Shown here piece by piece: positions 43,953 to 53,020 of a stretch of DNA of 64,000 bases. Under the pieces are notes generated by a model, which searched no databases, was not told the DNA's origin, and saw only the letters and a program-made list of their open reading frames with translations. Source of the DNA: Deltaproteobacteria bacterium (GTDB lineage: Bacteria > Desulfobacterota > Desulfomonilia > UBA1062); NCBI GenBank assembly GCA_018433085.1, contig JAHDRW010000019.1, forward strand, positions 62,001 through 126,000, given 5' to 3'. The position numbers and the translations under genes are program-made. Position 1 is the first letter of the stretch; every line of letters starts with the position of its first letter.

Positions 43953-44037
43953 TGCCGGGGGGAGCATCCGTGCCCGGAAAAGGATTCAGCGGTCCCGCCG
44001 GACCGGTAGGCTCCTCCGGTGCCGCCGTTATATCCGG

Positions 44038-44156
44038 TTACTGCACCGGACCGGTGGTGCTGTACGTATACGAGGCGACCACGCCGCGGTCGTCGAACCG
44101 GATCAACAAGCCCTTGGTCTGCCGCCGATACAGGCCTCTTACGGTTTCCCTGTCTT
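44038..44156 (-). pseudogene. Possible remnant of a BamE/SmpA-like lipoprotein gene
   Basis: Directly after the ZIP transporter stop, an open stretch of about 38 codons reads GLYRRQTKGLLIRFDDRGVV, then ASYTYSTTGPVQ and a stop. The pattern 'LLIRFD..G.V..YTYS' recalls the C-terminal strands of outer-membrane lipoproteins of the BamE/SmpA type. There is no start codon or signal sequence of its own; upstream the frame is buried in the ZIP gene. It may be the tail of a gene destroyed by a deletion. The evidence is limited to this one motif. Confidence 0.3.
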
Positions 44157-44900
44157 TTAGTGGTGATGGAGAAAGCTCGATGCATACAGGATGGCCATGC
44201 CGAGCAGCCACGCGATCGATCCGGGGATGTTCGGGCCGCACTCGGGCGACTCCCTGAACTCGGGCACAAGGTCCACGGCCCCGATGTACAGGAAGTTTCC
44301 TGCGGCAAAGGGGACGAGAAAATCCACGGACATCTCCGACGATATCCCGTAGACGATCAGGCCGCCCAGGGGAAAGCTGAGCGCGGACAGAAAATTATAG
44401 AGCAGGGCCGTTCCCTTTTTCCATCCAGCGTGTACCAGCACGCCGAAGTCGCCCAGCTCCTGGGGGATTTCGTGGAGCACTGCGGCATACCAGGCCAGAA
44501 GCCCCAGCCTGAAATCCGAGACGAAAAGTGCCCCGATGGCCAGACCCCCGATCAGGTTATGCAGGCCGTCTGCGAACAGGAGCATATAGGTGATGGGCCG
44601 CGTATGGGAGGCAGGGCTCCGGTGGCAGTGGTGCCACTGGAGGAGTTGTTCCAGGGCCAGGAACACGAAGAAGCCGATGGCAAGCCAGAGAAAGACATTC
44701 CGGGTATTGCCCGGACTCTCGATGGATGCGGGGATCATGAGGAAAAAGGCGCTCCCGATGAGCGACCCGGAGGCAAAGGCCACGAGCATGGGAAGGATAC
44801 GGCGAAGGGTGGCCTCCCGGAGAACGAGCGTGACGCTCCCCACCAGAGCAATGACGCTCATAAGGGCTCCGAATATCAAGATTGCCGGGAGCGGAGACAT
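44157..44900 (-). CDS. ZIP-family divalent metal transporter
   Basis: This 247-residue protein has about eight hydrophobic helices and the two metal-site helices of ZIP transporters: ADGLHNLIGGLAIGA near residue 110 and LHEIPQELGDFGVL near 142. The cytoplasmic loop before helix IV carries HHCHRSPASH, a short histidine cluster, and the C-terminus ends in HHH. ZIP proteins move zinc, iron or manganese into the cytoplasm. The ATG follows AAGAGGA. It is probably monocistronic; the product could be linked to the other metal genes in the window only by theme. Confidence 0.88.
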   Translation of the reverse strand: MSPLPAILIFGALMSVIALVGSVTLVLREATLRRILPMLVAFASGSLIGSAFFLMIPASIESPGNTRNVFLWLAIGFFVFLALEQLLQWHHCHRSPASHTRPITYMLLFADGLHNLIGGLAIGALFVSDFRLGLLAWYAAVLHEIPQELGDFGVLVHAGWKKGTALLYNFLSALSFPLGGLIVYGISSEMSVDFLVPFAAGNFLYIGAVDLVPEFRESPECGPNIPGSIAWLLGMAILYASSFLHHH

Positions 44901-44997
44901 GTCCGGTCCTCTTATTGGATCATGTACTCGCCGCCTGACGCGAACGGCTAAGAGTAAGAATATTCATTGCAGGGCAGGTTATCGAGAACCATTCTAT

Positions 44998-45675
44998 TTA
45001 GAAAAGCTCCCGCCTTCGTGCCTCATCCGACCAGATCCGGTCCGTATCTTCGTAGAGTTCCTTCATGTTCTGCTCGATCATGAGCCGGTGCCTTTCGAAA
45101 TCGTCCCCCTCCAGGTCGGGGGGGACATATACGGGTCGTCCGAACCTGATGATCACGCGGGAAAAGGGCCTGGGTACCATGAACCGGTCCCAGCTGCGGA
45201 AGGCCCACGGATTCTCCGAAGACGTTATGGTCGGGACGATGGCCTTTCCGGACACCTGCGCGATCCTGAGCAACCCCGGTTTGACGACCCCGAAGGGGCC
45301 TTTGGGGCCGTCCACGATGTGGCCGATCCTGTGTCCGTTCAGGGAGAGATCCTTGATCCGCTGCAGGCCTTCGCTCCCTCCCCGGGAGGATGATCCGCGC
45401 ACCGGGCGCCAGCCGAGTATGTCGACAATATGGGAGATGAACTCGCCGTCACGGCTCTGACTGATGAGGATGGCAATGGGCTTGCGCCGGGCAAAGAAGG
45501 TTATGCCGGGAAAGAAACGCTGGTGCCACGAGGCATAGATGATACTCCCGTCTTTGCTCAGGACAGCGCTTTCGTTCTCTCCATCTAAGACCCTGAGCCG
45601 ATACGTCGAAGACAGGACCTTTACCACGAACAGCCCCACATAGGGGAAGATAAAACGATAGAGAAGGATGCGCAT
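44998..45675 (-). CDS. DUF374 lysophospholipid acyltransferase-like protein
   Basis: A protein of about 225 residues from the DUF374 family, distant relatives of the LPLAT acyltransferases. An N-terminal hydrophobic segment is followed by IYASWHQRFFPG near residue 50 (the catalytic histidine), SQSRDGEFISHI near 78 and VDGPKGPFGVVKPG near 120. These enzymes are thought to acylate lipid A-like or other glycolipid precursors. The ATG at 45675 gives a start directly before the hydrophobic segment, but an in-frame ATG 15 codons upstream cannot be excluded; neither has a strong ribosome site. Confidence 0.82.
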   Translation of the reverse strand: MRILLYRFIFPYVGLFVVKVLSSTYRLRVLDGENESAVLSKDGSIIYASWHQRFFPGITFFARRKPIAILISQSRDGEFISHIVDILGWRPVRGSSSRGGSEGLQRIKDLSLNGHRIGHIVDGPKGPFGVVKPGLLRIAQVSGKAIVPTITSSENPWAFRSWDRFMVPRPFSRVIIRFGRPVYVPPDLEGDDFERHRLMIEQNMKELYEDTDRIWSDEARRRELF

Positions 45676-45817
45676 CTTCCTATTCGGGGACGGGTTCACA
45701 TTTCTTCCATGGCATATCACTCATCATGTTCCTGTTCGAGTCCATACCTCCACGTGTCACCTGTGCCTTAATTTATTATACCGGTATTTCGTTACAGGCA
45801 AGAGCTTCCTTGAAGCG

Positions 45818-46846
45818 TTATGACCGTGATGGGAGGGTGGTAATCCTCTGCCTCACGCCATTGAATACCCGGTCTGCGACCTTCCGGTACAGGGAATACC
45901 ACCGCATGCGCCGGGTTGTGGATACGATGGTGAAATGCTGCAGCTGTCTTGCACCAAAGCCGCGGAAAAATCGTTCGATGGGCTCCAGCATCGATCCCTC
46001 GAAGTCGAATCTCCCGGTCACCGTGGAGGAAAATCGGATCGCCTCCCACATGAGGAGGCTGCTGCTCCCGCTGTTGCGGAGGTCAGGGTCTGCGCCTCCC
46101 ATGAGATAGAACGCGGATTCGCTGTCCCAGATCAGGTACAGGGCTGCATGGATCCGGCCGAGGGTATCCTTTGCGAAGAATATCCTGCGCTGGTTTCTCT
46201 GCCTGAGCACGTCATCGATCCGAAGAACCAGCCCACGGGAATAGGGAAGGGACATCCCCTGCCTGGCGAAGGTCTTTCTGTTGAGTTCGAGAAAAGGCTC
46301 GATTCCCAGATCGTCGTGCACCTCCAGCTGTCTTCCGGCCTTGCGGATCTCCCTGCGGATATTTCCCTGTAGTTCGGACCAGAGCCTTTTCTCGTCGGTA
46401 ATATCGTCCAGGACATAGGAATATCGGGTAGTCTGTGAAAACCCCTTCCAGTAAAAGGGCAGCCAGTTGGTTATGGAATAGTGAAAATTCTGGGCAAAAA
46501 AGTCGAACCGCGGAAGCTGCCCGATGAGGCTGAACATGACATCCTTCTGTCTGGCAAGCTCGTTCGCGTATTTTCCGGTTGCAGGAGAGAGCCAGGGTCC
46601 GAGAAACTTCGTGAGCTTGGGCATGATCAGCCGGGTGAGCCCGAACTCTTTATCCATGACGTACGGAAGACGTGCCATGATGTGCCCGCCGCTGGATACC
46701 ACAGCGGCACCCCATCGACCCGGGGCGACGGCATCGAGCCAGTAGGGCTGCTGGAAAAGGGAATTGACCTGGGGTATCTCTGGAGCGGGATTTCCATACT
46801 CTTCAGATAACGTTCTGCTCTCCATAGTATTTCTCATATGATGCAC
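45818..46846 (-). CDS. FemAB/GNAT-like acyltransferase (PF13480 type)
   Basis: The 342-residue protein resembles the double-GNAT acetyltransferase-like proteins (BioF2/FemAB). Recognisable parts are SLFQQPYWLDAV near residue 30, RREIRKAGRQLEV near 165, a central RIFFAKDTLGRIHAALYLIWDSESAFYLMGG strand block near 230, and GRFDFEGSMLEPIERFFRGFGA near 280. Relatives act in peptidoglycan or capsule and exopolysaccharide modification; the substrate here is unknown. The start is uncertain: GTG at 46846, or ATGs at 46837 and 46825. It lies in the same direction as the DUF374 gene. Confidence 0.78.
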   Translation of the reverse strand: MHHMRNTMESRTLSEEYGNPAPEIPQVNSLFQQPYWLDAVAPGRWGAAVVSSGGHIMARLPYVMDKEFGLTRLIMPKLTKFLGPWLSPATGKYANELARQKDVMFSLIGQLPRFDFFAQNFHYSITNWLPFYWKGFSQTTRYSYVLDDITDEKRLWSELQGNIRREIRKAGRQLEVHDDLGIEPFLELNRKTFARQGMSLPYSRGLVLRIDDVLRQRNQRRIFFAKDTLGRIHAALYLIWDSESAFYLMGGADPDLRNSGSSSLLMWEAIRFSSTVTGRFDFEGSMLEPIERFFRGFGARQLQHFTIVSTTRRMRWYSLYRKVADRVFNGVRQRITTLPSRS

Positions 46847-46994
46847 CGGCCTTATATCAATACGTGGGCGTGAAAAAAACCGGTGCCGGAACAGGGGGGG
46901 AGTTATGCAGGAAGGCCCGACATTGCCGGTATGTTCAGGACCGGCGGCCCTTTGATGGATGATCGTGCCCGGTGCGGGAGGGCGCCTTGGTTTC

Positions 46995-47023
46995 TTGAGA
47001 ACGAATCCTATCGGTATTAAAAT
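46995..47023 (+). promoter_or_regulatory. Sigma-70-type promoter for the BON-domain gene
   Basis: TTGAGA (46995-47000) and TAAAAT (47018-47023) are 17 bp apart, each one mismatch from consensus, 40 bp before the ATG at 47063. Confidence 0.6.
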
Positions 47024-47062
47024 ATCTTATACCATCTGCTTAAAACGGGGGAGGATCGTGAC

Positions 47063-47737
47063 ATGGCGCAGGCGGTTCACAGAACGTCCGAGGAAATCAG
47101 GGATGATGTGTCGTCCCGGCTCCTCTGGGACAACCGTATCAATAAGTCGGATATCGGCGTGAATGTGTCCGACGGCAAGGTCGTTCTCACGGGCGCTGTG
47201 CATACCTGTTCGGACAGGTCCCGGGCCGAGGATGACGCGTATTCCATAACAGGGGTCAACTTTGTGGACAACCGTCTGGCGGTCAGCTATCCCTCCGCGG
47301 GTGAGGCCCCGGGCGATGACGAGATCGCCTCGCACATCAGGAGCGCCCTTCAGTGGAGCCCTCATATCGACCCCGGGGAGGTGGATGTATCGGTCGAGGA
47401 AGGTACGGTAATCCTGACGGGCAGGGTGGATTCACTCTGGCAGAAGTCCATGGCCGGGAGTATTGCGGACAATATCAGGGGCGTGCTGAACATAAGGAAC
47501 ATGCTCAAGGTGGAACCGGCCAGAGCGGTACCTGACGAGGAGATTGCCCGTCAGGTCTTAAGGGCGCTTCAGAACAATGCGCTCGTCGACACCAGCCTGA
47601 TCAACGTTTACGTCAAGGGGGGTGTCGTCACCTTGAGCGGCACGGTGAACAATCATCATGCCCTCCGCGCAGCCGAAGAGATCGCGGGTATCACCGCAGG
47701 CGTCAGGGATGTGAACAACTATCTGGTCATCACCTGA
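47063..47737 (+). CDS. Triple BON-domain protein
   Basis: The 224-residue protein consists of three BON domains in tandem (about 7-75, 84-150 and 156-224), each ending with the GxVxLxGxV pattern: DGKVVLTGAV, EGTVILTGRV and GGVVTLSGTV. BON domains bind phospholipid membranes or peptidoglycan and occur in osmotically induced periplasmic proteins such as OsmY. Unlike OsmY, no signal peptide is evident, so location is uncertain. A strong promoter and GGGGGAGG support expression. It may be a stress protein. Confidence 0.86.
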   Translation: MAQAVHRTSEEIRDDVSSRLLWDNRINKSDIGVNVSDGKVVLTGAVHTCSDRSRAEDDAYSITGVNFVDNRLAVSYPSAGEAPGDDEIASHIRSALQWSPHIDPGEVDVSVEEGTVILTGRVDSLWQKSMAGSIADNIRGVLNIRNMLKVEPARAVPDEEIARQVLRALQNNALVDTSLINVYVKGGVVTLSGTVNNHHALRAAEEIAGITAGVRDVNNYLVIT

Positions 47738-47838
47738 AGCGGGGGCGCAGCGGCAGGAGGGTGCAGGTTGCCCCTTGCGGCGGAACGCGGGCGTGGATAT
47801 ACTGCATGGAAACAGAGTTCTAATATTGTGGGGGAAGT

Positions 47839-48057
47839 ATGGGGCTGTTCGGGTTTGATATCACGTTCCTGTCGATGTCCGCTTTCGTGTCTCTCGTGGC
47901 GACCATTGGCATTGTCTTTATGGTGGACTGCGTGCAGCCCGGGCTTATGAGCTCCAGGGCGGGCACCAGTGTGTTCGTCTTTATCGGAGTCTTCACCGCA
48001 AACCTCATCATCGAGGCGGGCCGCAGGCGCCTGGAGAGAAATCACACAAGACGGTAG
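47839..48057 (+). CDS. 72-residue small membrane protein
   Basis: The frame starts behind GGGGGAAG and encodes two hydrophobic helices (about 10-30 and 40-60) with a basic, arginine-rich C-terminus (RRRLERNHTRR). I do not recognise a family. It follows the BON-domain gene by 101 bp in the same direction and may be read from the same promoter. Codon use and the basic tail after the second helix fit a real inner-membrane protein, but its small size leaves doubt. Confidence 0.5.
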   Translation: MGLFGFDITFLSMSAFVSLVATIGIVFMVDCVQPGLMSSRAGTSVFVFIGVFTANLIIEAGRRRLERNHTRR

Positions 48058-48171
48058 TCCCGGCCGACCATGGCCTTGTCGATGCATCCATCCCGCGCAG
48101 ACCCCTCATTGAAGGAAAACTCCCGCCGGTACGGATTTTACCCGATACCGGCGGTTCCAACGTACCTGTGT

Positions 48172-49425
48172 CTACGCCTGTGGCTGCCGCATCCTGTTCT
48201 TCACGGCAGGGATTGCATCGGCCTGCTGGAACATCTTGACGGGATGCGGGCCGGAAAGTTCCTGGCGGTAGTCGTTTCCAGACTTCTTCACCAGGCCGTC
48301 CACCACCGCCTCGCTGGGTGACCCCTTGGCATTGACCATTCTCTGGAACGAGAAATACCGGTGATCCCTGGGCAGCTTTTCCGCGGGAACGAACCTGGTC
48401 TCATCACCGGTCAGCGAAATCTGCGAGGACAGGATATCCCGGACATAGTCGACGTTCGGCTCGAATTTGAAGATCTGGGGCAGCTCCCGGGGAAGCAATG
48501 CCTCAGGGTCCTGCTTTTCGATCCTTCTCACCAGGTCTGCGGCCATCTTCACGTGCTCGATTTCCATGGCCAGGTTCTCCTCCCACAGGGCTCGCGCCTC
48601 GGGATTCGGCTCGTCCTGCATGAGCGAGTAGTACAGGTAACACTCGTTGTACTCGTGGAGGAGGAGGTTCTCGAGCCATGATGTGTTCGGGTCCATGAGC
48701 GATTCGTAATGGGACACGTGCTGTTCCTCGATCTGCGCGATCTCGAGGTAGAGGCCGCGGCTGAGCATGTCCATGGCCCGGTCGCCCACGTTCATATAGA
48801 AATTCATGGTCTGCTGCTCTGCCGCCACGATGGTGAGGATGTGCAGCTTGGTGACAGGATCGGCCGTCGCGAAGTCCCTGAAATCGCGCACATCGTCGAA
48901 CGGGTGCCGGTGCTCGAGGGCGGTGGGCCTGCCTACCGTGATCTCGGTGTATTGTCTGGTGACATCGGATGGCTCTTTGCCGTCGGTCAGCTTCATGAGG
49001 TTCGCATAGCGGTAGAGGTGATCGAAGTCCTCGATCAGGGCGAAATCGAGCACCTGCTTCACGTACGGGTCGGGCTCGGTGCGTGCAAGGAATGCGGTCA
49101 GATCCACGGCCACCTGCTCGTATCCGAGGGTTACCTCCAGGTTCGATTCATTACCGGGAATCATCCAGTTGACCGCCTTCTGCTGCTGCTGCTCGATCCT
49201 GCGGGTCAGGGCGAGGTGACGCCTGAGGTCCATATCGCTGGTATTACGGGCGAACTGGTGTTTAAAGAGCATGGACTCCACCTCGATGCCGTTCATGAGG
49301 ATTCCGCGGGTCCGGGTATAGGGGTGAACGCTTTCCTTGTCGTATGGTTTGGAGTTCAGATCCATCCAGTTCTTGACCTGTTTCTCAATGGGTATGCCTT
49401 TTTCCTGCAAGGGATTGAATGCCAT
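48172..49425 (-). CDS. Large ferritin-like (di-iron) protein of unknown function
   Basis: This 417-residue, mostly helical protein has a central region with the ferritin-like ligand pattern: Glu203 (AAEQQT), E233xxH236 (IEEQHVSHY), Glu258/261 (HEYNE) and E288xxH291 (MEIEHVK). An earlier helix pair has GYEQ near 103 and EDFDH near 132-136, so a second metal site is possible. Rubrerythrin-like peroxide or iron handling is the obvious guess, but the length is about twice a normal ferritin-like domain and I know no characterised homologue. AAGGAGGG decides the ATG at 49425. It is not in an operon with recognisable redox partners. Confidence 0.75.
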   Translation of the reverse strand: MAFNPLQEKGIPIEKQVKNWMDLNSKPYDKESVHPYTRTRGILMNGIEVESMLFKHQFARNTSDMDLRRHLALTRRIEQQQQKAVNWMIPGNESNLEVTLGYEQVAVDLTAFLARTEPDPYVKQVLDFALIEDFDHLYRYANLMKLTDGKEPSDVTRQYTEITVGRPTALEHRHPFDDVRDFRDFATADPVTKLHILTIVAAEQQTMNFYMNVGDRAMDMLSRGLYLEIAQIEEQHVSHYESLMDPNTSWLENLLLHEYNECYLYYSLMQDEPNPEARALWEENLAMEIEHVKMAADLVRRIEKQDPEALLPRELPQIFKFEPNVDYVRDILSSQISLTGDETRFVPAEKLPRDHRYFSFQRMVNAKGSPSEAVVDGLVKKSGNDYRQELSGPHPVKMFQQADAIPAVKNRMRQPQA

Positions 49426-49667
49426 AATTCCCTCCTTGTTTTCGATCATGGTTCAAAGGCTGACAGGCAGGTATGCCGCAGCCTTTATAAGAATAAATAC
49501 AAGCGGCGATCATGCTCTAAATACCGTAAACTCTACAGCCGGAGTATCGCTTGAGAAAAAAACAGGTCGGAATGAGGGTGGAAGGTGGGCCGGGATATCG
49601 CTGTTCATCGGCCGCGCGGGCGGCAACCCGCGTCGGCCTTCGCCGTGACCGGAGCCGAGCGAGGAGA

Positions 49668-50255
49668 TCAGTAGGAGATGGAGCGGATGAGATCGAGCTT
49701 CTTTTCCAGATAGAGCCTGAGCGGCTCTTCGCTTCCGAACCAGAAATGGTCGACCCCTTCGATGATCCTGATGCGTTCCTTGTCCAGGACACGGTGCAGT
49801 TCGGAGCGGTCGCAGTACTGGTCTTGGGAGCCCACTGCGGCCCAGACGTTAAAGCCCTTCAGGGAGGGAAAGGAGAACATGGAGGTGGGAGGGGAAATAA
49901 AGATGCAGGGCACGTCCACCTCCTGCAGAAAATTTGCCGCCACCCACGAGCCGAACGAGTAGCCCACGATGATGACCGGGTAGTCCATGGAGTTTACCAC
50001 GATCGCCAGATCGTTCACCTCCCCGACGCCGTTGTCGAAGGTTCCCCCGCTCCTGCCGACACCTCGGAAATTGAAGCGCAGGGCGGAGTATCCGCGCCGG
50101 AGAACCGTGTCCCAGGCGGCCATGACCACGTTGTTATCCATGTCGCCGCCCATCAGGGAGTGCGGGTGGGTGATGACGGCGCACATGCCTGCGGCAGGCA
50201 CCTCTTCATAGACCGCCTCGATCCTGGGATCATCGCCAATGAACAGGTTCGACAT
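49668..50255 (-). CDS. Alpha/beta hydrolase (dienelactone hydrolase-like, KANL3/Tex30 type)
   Basis: A 195-residue alpha/beta hydrolase. The oxyanion segment THPHSLMGGDMDNNVV is near residue 30, the nucleophile in VGYSFGSW near 98, an aspartate in GSQDQYCDR near 142 and the catalytic histidine in GVDHFW near 170. FRGVGRSGG is also typical. This subgroup (PF20408-like) is widespread in Proteobacteria with unknown substrates. The ATG at 50255 is chosen because the family begins just before the first strand; in-frame upstream codons are possible. Confidence 0.83.
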   Translation of the reverse strand: MSNLFIGDDPRIEAVYEEVPAAGMCAVITHPHSLMGGDMDNNVVMAAWDTVLRRGYSALRFNFRGVGRSGGTFDNGVGEVNDLAIVVNSMDYPVIIVGYSFGSWVAANFLQEVDVPCIFISPPTSMFSFPSLKGFNVWAAVGSQDQYCDRSELHRVLDKERIRIIEGVDHFWFGSEEPLRLYLEKKLDLIRSISY

Positions 50256-50345
50256 GGAAATGTATATATCTCCATACGCGTCTGAAATCAATGGAGGAAC
50301 AATCGGATGTCGCGCGCCGTGCCCGGGGCGGGAGAGGTGGGAGGG

Positions 50346-51122
50346 CTATCGGGCCTTGGGAAGCAGGATGATCCCGTCGGCAACGGTGAGGATGGTGACG
50401 TGGGGCTTGAGGTTCATGGCCCTGAGCAGGGGCAGGCTTACGCCTTCGAACTTCGTGGGGGTGATGTCCATGGCCACCGCCTGGTCCGAGTCGGCGCTGT
50501 CCGGCCAGGGTACAACCGAGAAGGTGTCGTAGGTGCTCAGGTGGTCGGCCAGGGTAGGGGCATGTGAGAATGCCCACTCGAGACCTTTCAGCACGTGGCG
50601 GGCCCCCACGAACACGATGGCCTTTTCGTCAGGATGCTGCTCCATGTAGGTGATCACCTTTTCGGACATCCACTTGTCCCGGTTGACGGGCGAGGGGACA
50701 TCCGCATCCATGGCAATGATGTTCATATCCAGATCCCGAGCCTGATTGAGGATCTTGAGGAAACTGGGCGATGTCACGATGCTGTGGACCCAGATGCCGT
50801 CGACCTCGATGAGTCCGTTGCAGAACCGGTCGATATTCGGCTGCTGGGAGCTGGGAATCTCTACGAAAATCGTGTTGATCTTTGCCTGCTCTGCCAGGGT
50901 GGGAAGCGAGTTCGCGATCACCTCGTGGATATAGGCGTTGCGGTGATGGGTCCCGATGAGCAGGATTTTCTTTTTATTTGCCTTGTTCACCAGATAGGCC
51001 GTAGGGTTGTCGGCAAGCTCAAGATCAAGTGAGAATGCATTCATACCAGGCATGCCCACCATGGCCACGAGAGCAAGATAAAACACGATCTCTTTGATGT
51101 AATCTCTTAGCTGCCCCATCAT
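50346..51122 (-). CDS. TraB/GumN-like membrane-anchored protein
   Basis: The 258-residue protein has an N-terminal hydrophobic segment (about 10-28) acting as a signal or anchor. The soluble domain has the conserved motifs of the TraB/PrgY/GumN family: LLIGTHHRNAYIH near residue 54, a glutamate in IFVEIPSS near 87 and VFVGARHVL near 172. This family shares a fold with putative metallopeptidases, including Tiki and ChaN-like proteins; GTHH and GARH are the likely metal sites. The start has a weak ribosome site. Its role is unknown. Confidence 0.75.
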   Translation of the reverse strand: MMGQLRDYIKEIVFYLALVAMVGMPGMNAFSLDLELADNPTAYLVNKANKKKILLIGTHHRNAYIHEVIANSLPTLAEQAKINTIFVEIPSSQQPNIDRFCNGLIEVDGIWVHSIVTSPSFLKILNQARDLDMNIIAMDADVPSPVNRDKWMSEKVITYMEQHPDEKAIVFVGARHVLKGLEWAFSHAPTLADHLSTYDTFSVVPWPDSADSDQAVAMDITPTKFEGVSLPLLRAMNLKPHVTILTVADGIILLPKAR

Positions 51123-51146
51123 CTGAAAAAACTTTTCGGTAAGATT

Positions 51147-52103
51147 TCATTCTTTGATAACAGAAACCGGGCCGGCTGGCAAGGCATTTATCATTCCCTT
51201 GAGATCCTCGAAGGTTGCGGCATTGCAGGCATGGCTGCGGAAAGATGACGCCCCCTGGGTTCCCCGGACATATCCGGAGACGAACTTCTTCATGAACTTG
51301 GCGGCCTTGTCCTTGCCGTAGAGAACGCCCAGCATGTCCAGGTGTTCGAGCATGAGCTCCCGGCGCTCATCCATGGAAGGCCCACTCCCGCCCGAGAGCT
51401 CACGGAAGACCCACGGCCTGCCCACGGCGGACCGGCCCACCATGAAGGCGTCGGCCCCCAGCGTGCGGAGGCGTTCGAGATCGGGGGCGGTGCGGATCTC
51501 GCCGCTCGCCACCACGGGAATGGATACGCTTCGCTTGAGGGCCGCGAAGAGATCCCACTGCGGGGTTCCCTTGTACATGTCCGTCCGGGTTCTGGGATGG
51601 AGGATGATGCAATGAACCCCTGTTTTCTCGATCGCGGCCGCCAGTTCCACGGCATTGATCGACCCGCTGTCCCATCCTGCGCGCATCTTAACGCTCACCG
51701 GTATGCGCGCCGCGTTCACCACCGCATCGGCCAGGCTTCGAACCAGGGGGGGGTCGCGCATCAATGCCGCTCCCGCTCCCTTGCTCACGACCTTTTTCAC
51801 CGGGCAGCCCATATTGATATCGATGCCGTCGAAACCCTGATCCTCGATGATACGTGCCGCGAGCGCGGCATAGCGGGGAGAGGTGGTGAAGATCTGGGCG
51901 ATGAGCGGGGTGTCTTCCTCGGGCCGGTTCAAAAGAGACAGGGTGTTTCGTGTGTTCCTGAGCAGGCCCTCTGCACTGATCATTTCGGTATAGCACAATT
52001 CCGCGCCGAAACGCCTCGAAAGGACACGCATGGGCCAGCTGGTGTAGCCGGAGAGAGGGGCTAGCAGCAGCCCGCGGGGAAGGTCGAGGTCATAGAGTCT
52101 CAT
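51147..52103 (-). CDS. tRNA dihydrouridine synthase (Dus family)
   Basis: A 318-residue FMN enzyme that reduces uridine in the D-loop of tRNA. It shows the TIM-barrel start APLSGYTSWPMR, the NMGCPVKKVVSKGAGAALM segment with the catalytic cysteine near residue 93, KMRAGWDSG near 138, HPRTR near 168 and VGRSAVGRPW near 230, all typical of DusB/DusA. The ATG at 52103 overlaps the stop of the radical SAM gene (ATGA) and agrees with the family start. It is the last gene of an overlapping chain of three. Confidence 0.9.
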   Translation of the reverse strand: MRLYDLDLPRGLLLAPLSGYTSWPMRVLSRRFGAELCYTEMISAEGLLRNTRNTLSLLNRPEEDTPLIAQIFTTSPRYAALAARIIEDQGFDGIDINMGCPVKKVVSKGAGAALMRDPPLVRSLADAVVNAARIPVSVKMRAGWDSGSINAVELAAAIEKTGVHCIILHPRTRTDMYKGTPQWDLFAALKRSVSIPVVASGEIRTAPDLERLRTLGADAFMVGRSAVGRPWVFRELSGGSGPSMDERRELMLEHLDMLGVLYGKDKAAKFMKKFVSGYVRGTQGASSFRSHACNAATFEDLKGMINALPAGPVSVIKE

Positions 52104-53020
52104 GGCCCGGGACACCGGCTGCCCTGGCGCAGGCACTTGAGCTCCATCTCCCGGTGCACGGCATCCAGCACCTGCCTCTTGCCCAGCGCCCACGCCGGTG
52201 CGACCAGCTCGTCTTCGTGGGGGTCCCCGGTGATGCGCTGCACCACGATATCTTTGCGCAGGTGCGCGATAAAGCAGGCTGCGGCCTGCACGTAGGCATC
52301 CAGGGTCATGGGCGTGTACCGGCCTTCCCGGTACAAATGCTCGAGCCCGGTGCCCCTGGCGATGTAGAGCATGTGGATCTTGACGTCGGTCACGGGGAGG
52401 CCCGAGACGAGACGGGCCGTGGCGAGAAAGTCGTCCATGCCTTCCCCGGGCAGGCCGATGATCACGTGGGCACAGACCCGCAGGCCGAAGGCGGAGGTGA
52501 GCTCGACCGCCCGCGTGAAGGTCTCCACGTCATGGCCCCGGTTGATGATCTCCAAGGTTCGGTCCCTGGCCGACTGGAGGCCGTATTCCATCCATACAAG
52601 GCGATCGGATGCATAGGAGTTGATGAGCGCGATCTTGTCCCCGTCGATGCAGTCCGGCCTGGTGCCGATGGCGAGGCCTACAATCCGGGGATAGGGCAGG
52701 ATGGTGTCATAGAGGGTTTTCAGGGTGTGAAGATCCGCGTAGGTGTTGGAGTATGACTGGAAATAGGCGATGAAGGCCTTTGCCTTGTACCGCCGGGCCA
52801 TGGCCTTCATCTGGGTCTCGATCTGTTCTCTCAGGCCGATCCCCCGCGAGAAGGCGCCCGTGCCCGAGCCGCGGGCGTTGCAGTAGATGCATCCGCCCCG
52901 GTTTTCTTCATCCCGGTGGGGACAACTCAGCCCCGCATCCAGGGTGATTTTCTGAACCCTCTGCCCGAAACGTTCACGCAAAAAGGAGCTGAAGGTCCGG
53001 TACAGGGGCTGTCTCATCAC
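52100..53020 (-). CDS. TIGR01212-type radical SAM protein (YhcC-like)
   Basis: A 306-residue radical SAM protein. RFGQRVQKITLDAGLSCPHRD begins the family signature, and the cluster cysteines are in CPHRDEENRGGCIYC (wide CX8CX2C-type spacing) near residue 33. GLPGEG near 190 and HMLYIARGTGLEHLY near 215 are also conserved. E. coli YhcC belongs here; its function is not established. Start GTG (53020), followed at once by ATG, overlaps the stop of the Ldh-type gene (GTGA). It probably shares a transcript with the dehydrogenase and the Dus gene. Confidence 0.88.
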   Translation of the reverse strand: MMRQPLYRTFSSFLRERFGQRVQKITLDAGLSCPHRDEENRGGCIYCNARGSGTGAFSRGIGLREQIETQMKAMARRYKAKAFIAYFQSYSNTYADLHTLKTLYDTILPYPRIVGLAIGTRPDCIDGDKIALINSYASDRLVWMEYGLQSARDRTLEIINRGHDVETFTRAVELTSAFGLRVCAHVIIGLPGEGMDDFLATARLVSGLPVTDVKIHMLYIARGTGLEHLYREGRYTPMTLDAYVQAAACFIAHLRKDIVVQRITGDPHEDELVAPAWALGKRQVLDAVHREMELKCLRQGSRCPGP

